DNA of 64,000 nucleotides, from contig CATOSK010000003.1 of assembly GCA_951812535.1 (NCBI GenBank), positions 35,001-99,000 on the forward strand. Reading direction: 5' to 3'. The notes beneath the pieces are model-generated. The model saw only the letters and a list, made by a program, of their open reading frames with translations. It was not told where the DNA came from and searched no databases. Position 1 is the first letter of the stretch, and each line of letters begins with the position of its first letter. The stretch is from an uncultured Dehalococcoidia bacterium (GTDB lineage: Bacteria > Chloroflexota > Dehalococcoidia > Lucifugimonadales > UBA3495). Shown in pieces: positions 63,259 through 64,000 of the stretch. The translations under genes and the position numbers were made by a program.

Positions 63259-64000
63259 CTACAAGCCCAGCTTGCCGGGGTTCATGATGTTCGCCGGGTC
63301 CAACGCCCGCTTGATGGATTGAATGACGTCCTGGGATGTGCCCCGCTCGCGGGCCAGCAGGTGGTTCAGCTTCACGCCCGTCCCGTGGCAATACTCCATG
63401 ATGCCGCCCATGTCCTGGGCCAGTTCCAGCACCCTCGCCACGCCCTCGCCCAGCCGGTCCCGGTAGCCCGCGTCGTTGCTCCGGGAAGGGACCACCATCA
63501 TCGAAAAAAGCTCCGGACGGCTCCACAGCGCGTACTCCACCACCCTCGCCCCATGCTCCGCCAGGATCGTCTCGCTCCTGCGGCGGTATTCCAGCACCTG
63601 GGAAATCGGCAGCGCCAGGTGCAGGTAGTCGAAGCTGCGCCCCCTCTGCCGGTTCCACCGCACCTCCCGGGGTTTATCCAGGGCGGTCCGCTTGAAGTTC
63701 TCCGCCGATTCGTGCCTGTACTCCCAGTAGTCCAGCGTCGGCTCCGGGCCAATGTCCTTGCCGCCAAACTCCTTGCAGACCTGCATCGTCCGCAGGTGGT
63801 TGGCCGCCACGCCCTCCCTGAACCCCTCGAAAAGCAGGTACAGCTTCACCTGCCCGTCCTCTTCCGTCAGGTCCAGGAGCGTTGGGCGGATTCCCAGGGC
63901 CATCATCTCCCCCACCGCCCCGAAGCCATCGTCGAAGCTGTCGAAGCCTGCGGCAGCGAACACCTCCGCCTCCGGCTTGCGGAAGACCTTGACCGTGGCC
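63259..64000 (-). CDS. FAD-linked oxidase, C-terminal part (5' end outside window)
   Basis: The minus frame is open to the right edge (A-T-V-K-V-F-R-K-P-E-A-E-V-F) with no start, so the gene is cut; 246 codons are visible. It has the C-terminal domain of GlcD/D-lactate-type or vanillyl-alcohol-oxidase-like flavoproteins: H-E-S-A-E-N-F-K, D-Y-L-H-L-A-L-P-I-S, E-Y-A-L-W-S-R-P-E-L-F, and the typical ending G-T-G-V-K-L-N-H...I-K-R-A-L-D-P-A-N-I-M-N-P-G-K. The FAD-binding half and the substrate are not visible. Confidence 0.85.
   Translation of the reverse strand, partial: ATVKVFRKPEAEVFAAAGFDSFDDGFGAVGEMMALGIRPTLLDLTEEDGQVKLYLLFEGFREGVAANHLRTMQVCKEFGGKDIGPEPTLDYWEYRHESAENFKRTALDKPREVRWNRQRGRSFDYLHLALPISQVLEYRRRSETILAEHGARVVEYALWSRPELFSMMVVPSRSNDAGYRDRLGEGVARVLELAQDMGGIMEYCHGTGVKLNHLLARERGTSQDVIQSIKRALDPANIMNPGKLGL

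Overview
The window is a GC-rich, densely coded stretch of a bacterial chromosome with no rRNA, tRNA, insertion sequence or CRISPR array. The gene content suggests a Chloroflexota-type organism, perhaps the Dehalococcoidia/SAR202 side. This is an inference from several traits: a Uma2 protein, Pro/Thr-rich 'PEPTATPAPTPT' lipoprotein linkers, two luciferase-like flavin oxidoreductases, YIP1-type membrane proteins, nickel superoxide dismutase, the siroheme route to heme, and a SUF operon with SufU-type scaffolds. No marker gene here settles the taxonomy.

Layout. 1-3.6 kb holds the end of an exported protein, a DUF2283 protein, a thiL-tsaE-tsaB operon, ndk and, convergent to it, rsfS. 4.0-10.1 kb carries glutamate synthase gltB-gltD behind an AT-rich, palindrome-containing control region. 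10.2-12.4 kb is a lipoprotein joining four Cys-pair repeats to a PQQ-type beta-propeller. 12.7-24 kb mixes an Ldh2-family dehydrogenase, a 5-formyl-THF cyclo-ligase-like protein, twin YIP1 proteins, lysS-serS, a two-domain sulfurtransferase, a small membrane gene broken by one stop codon, a glyoxalase-like protein and an MFS transporter. 22.7-25.6 kb is the conserved trio circularly permuted ATP-grasp / transglutaminase / alpha-E. 26.0-30.2 kb, on the minus strand, encodes an MBL-fold hydrolase, a luciferase-like oxidoreductase, a ureohydrolase and a three-subunit cobalt-type nitrile hydratase or thiocyanate hydrolase.

30.5-37.2 kb has an ABC-F ATPase, an alpha/beta hydrolase, a Uma2 protein, an FmdB zinc ribbon, dtd, a DinB-like protein, a carboxymuconolactone-decarboxylase-like protein and sodN. 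37.3-47.4 kb is a near-continuous minus-strand operon covering tetrapyrrole synthesis from glutamyl-tRNA to 12,18-didecarboxysiroheme. Its members are a fused AhbA/B, a tiny basic protein, a SirC-type dehydrogenase, hemA, hemC, a cobA-hemD fusion, hemB and hemL, interrupted by hicBA and by a nuclease-like/ParE toxin-antitoxin pair. 47.4-53.5 kb has a MerR-like regulator, an epimerase, a second luciferase-like oxidoreductase, an MFS transporter, an HNH protein and unknowns. 53.7-60 kb is a SUF operon (sufB, small membrane coiled-coil gene, sufC, sufD, sufS and two SufU-type scaffolds) behind a promoter with a perfect palindromic operator. 60-64 kb has a two-gene small-protein module, a D-2-hydroxyacid dehydrogenase, an ornithine-cyclodeaminase-family protein, a short self-contained transcription unit and the start-truncated end of an FAD-linked oxidase.

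The observations I consider most worth following are: (1) two intergenic regions about 36 kb apart that share a 25-bp block and carry helically phased TGNNNCA heptamers; (2) the heme operon with two nested toxin-antitoxin modules, one with an antitoxin-like tail on a PD-(D/E)XK-like domain; (3) the split-beta nitrile hydratase operon; (4) palindromic operators placed on recognisable promoters at suf and fmdB; (5) several genes of 48-55 codons with coding-like composition and, in two cases, their own signals.
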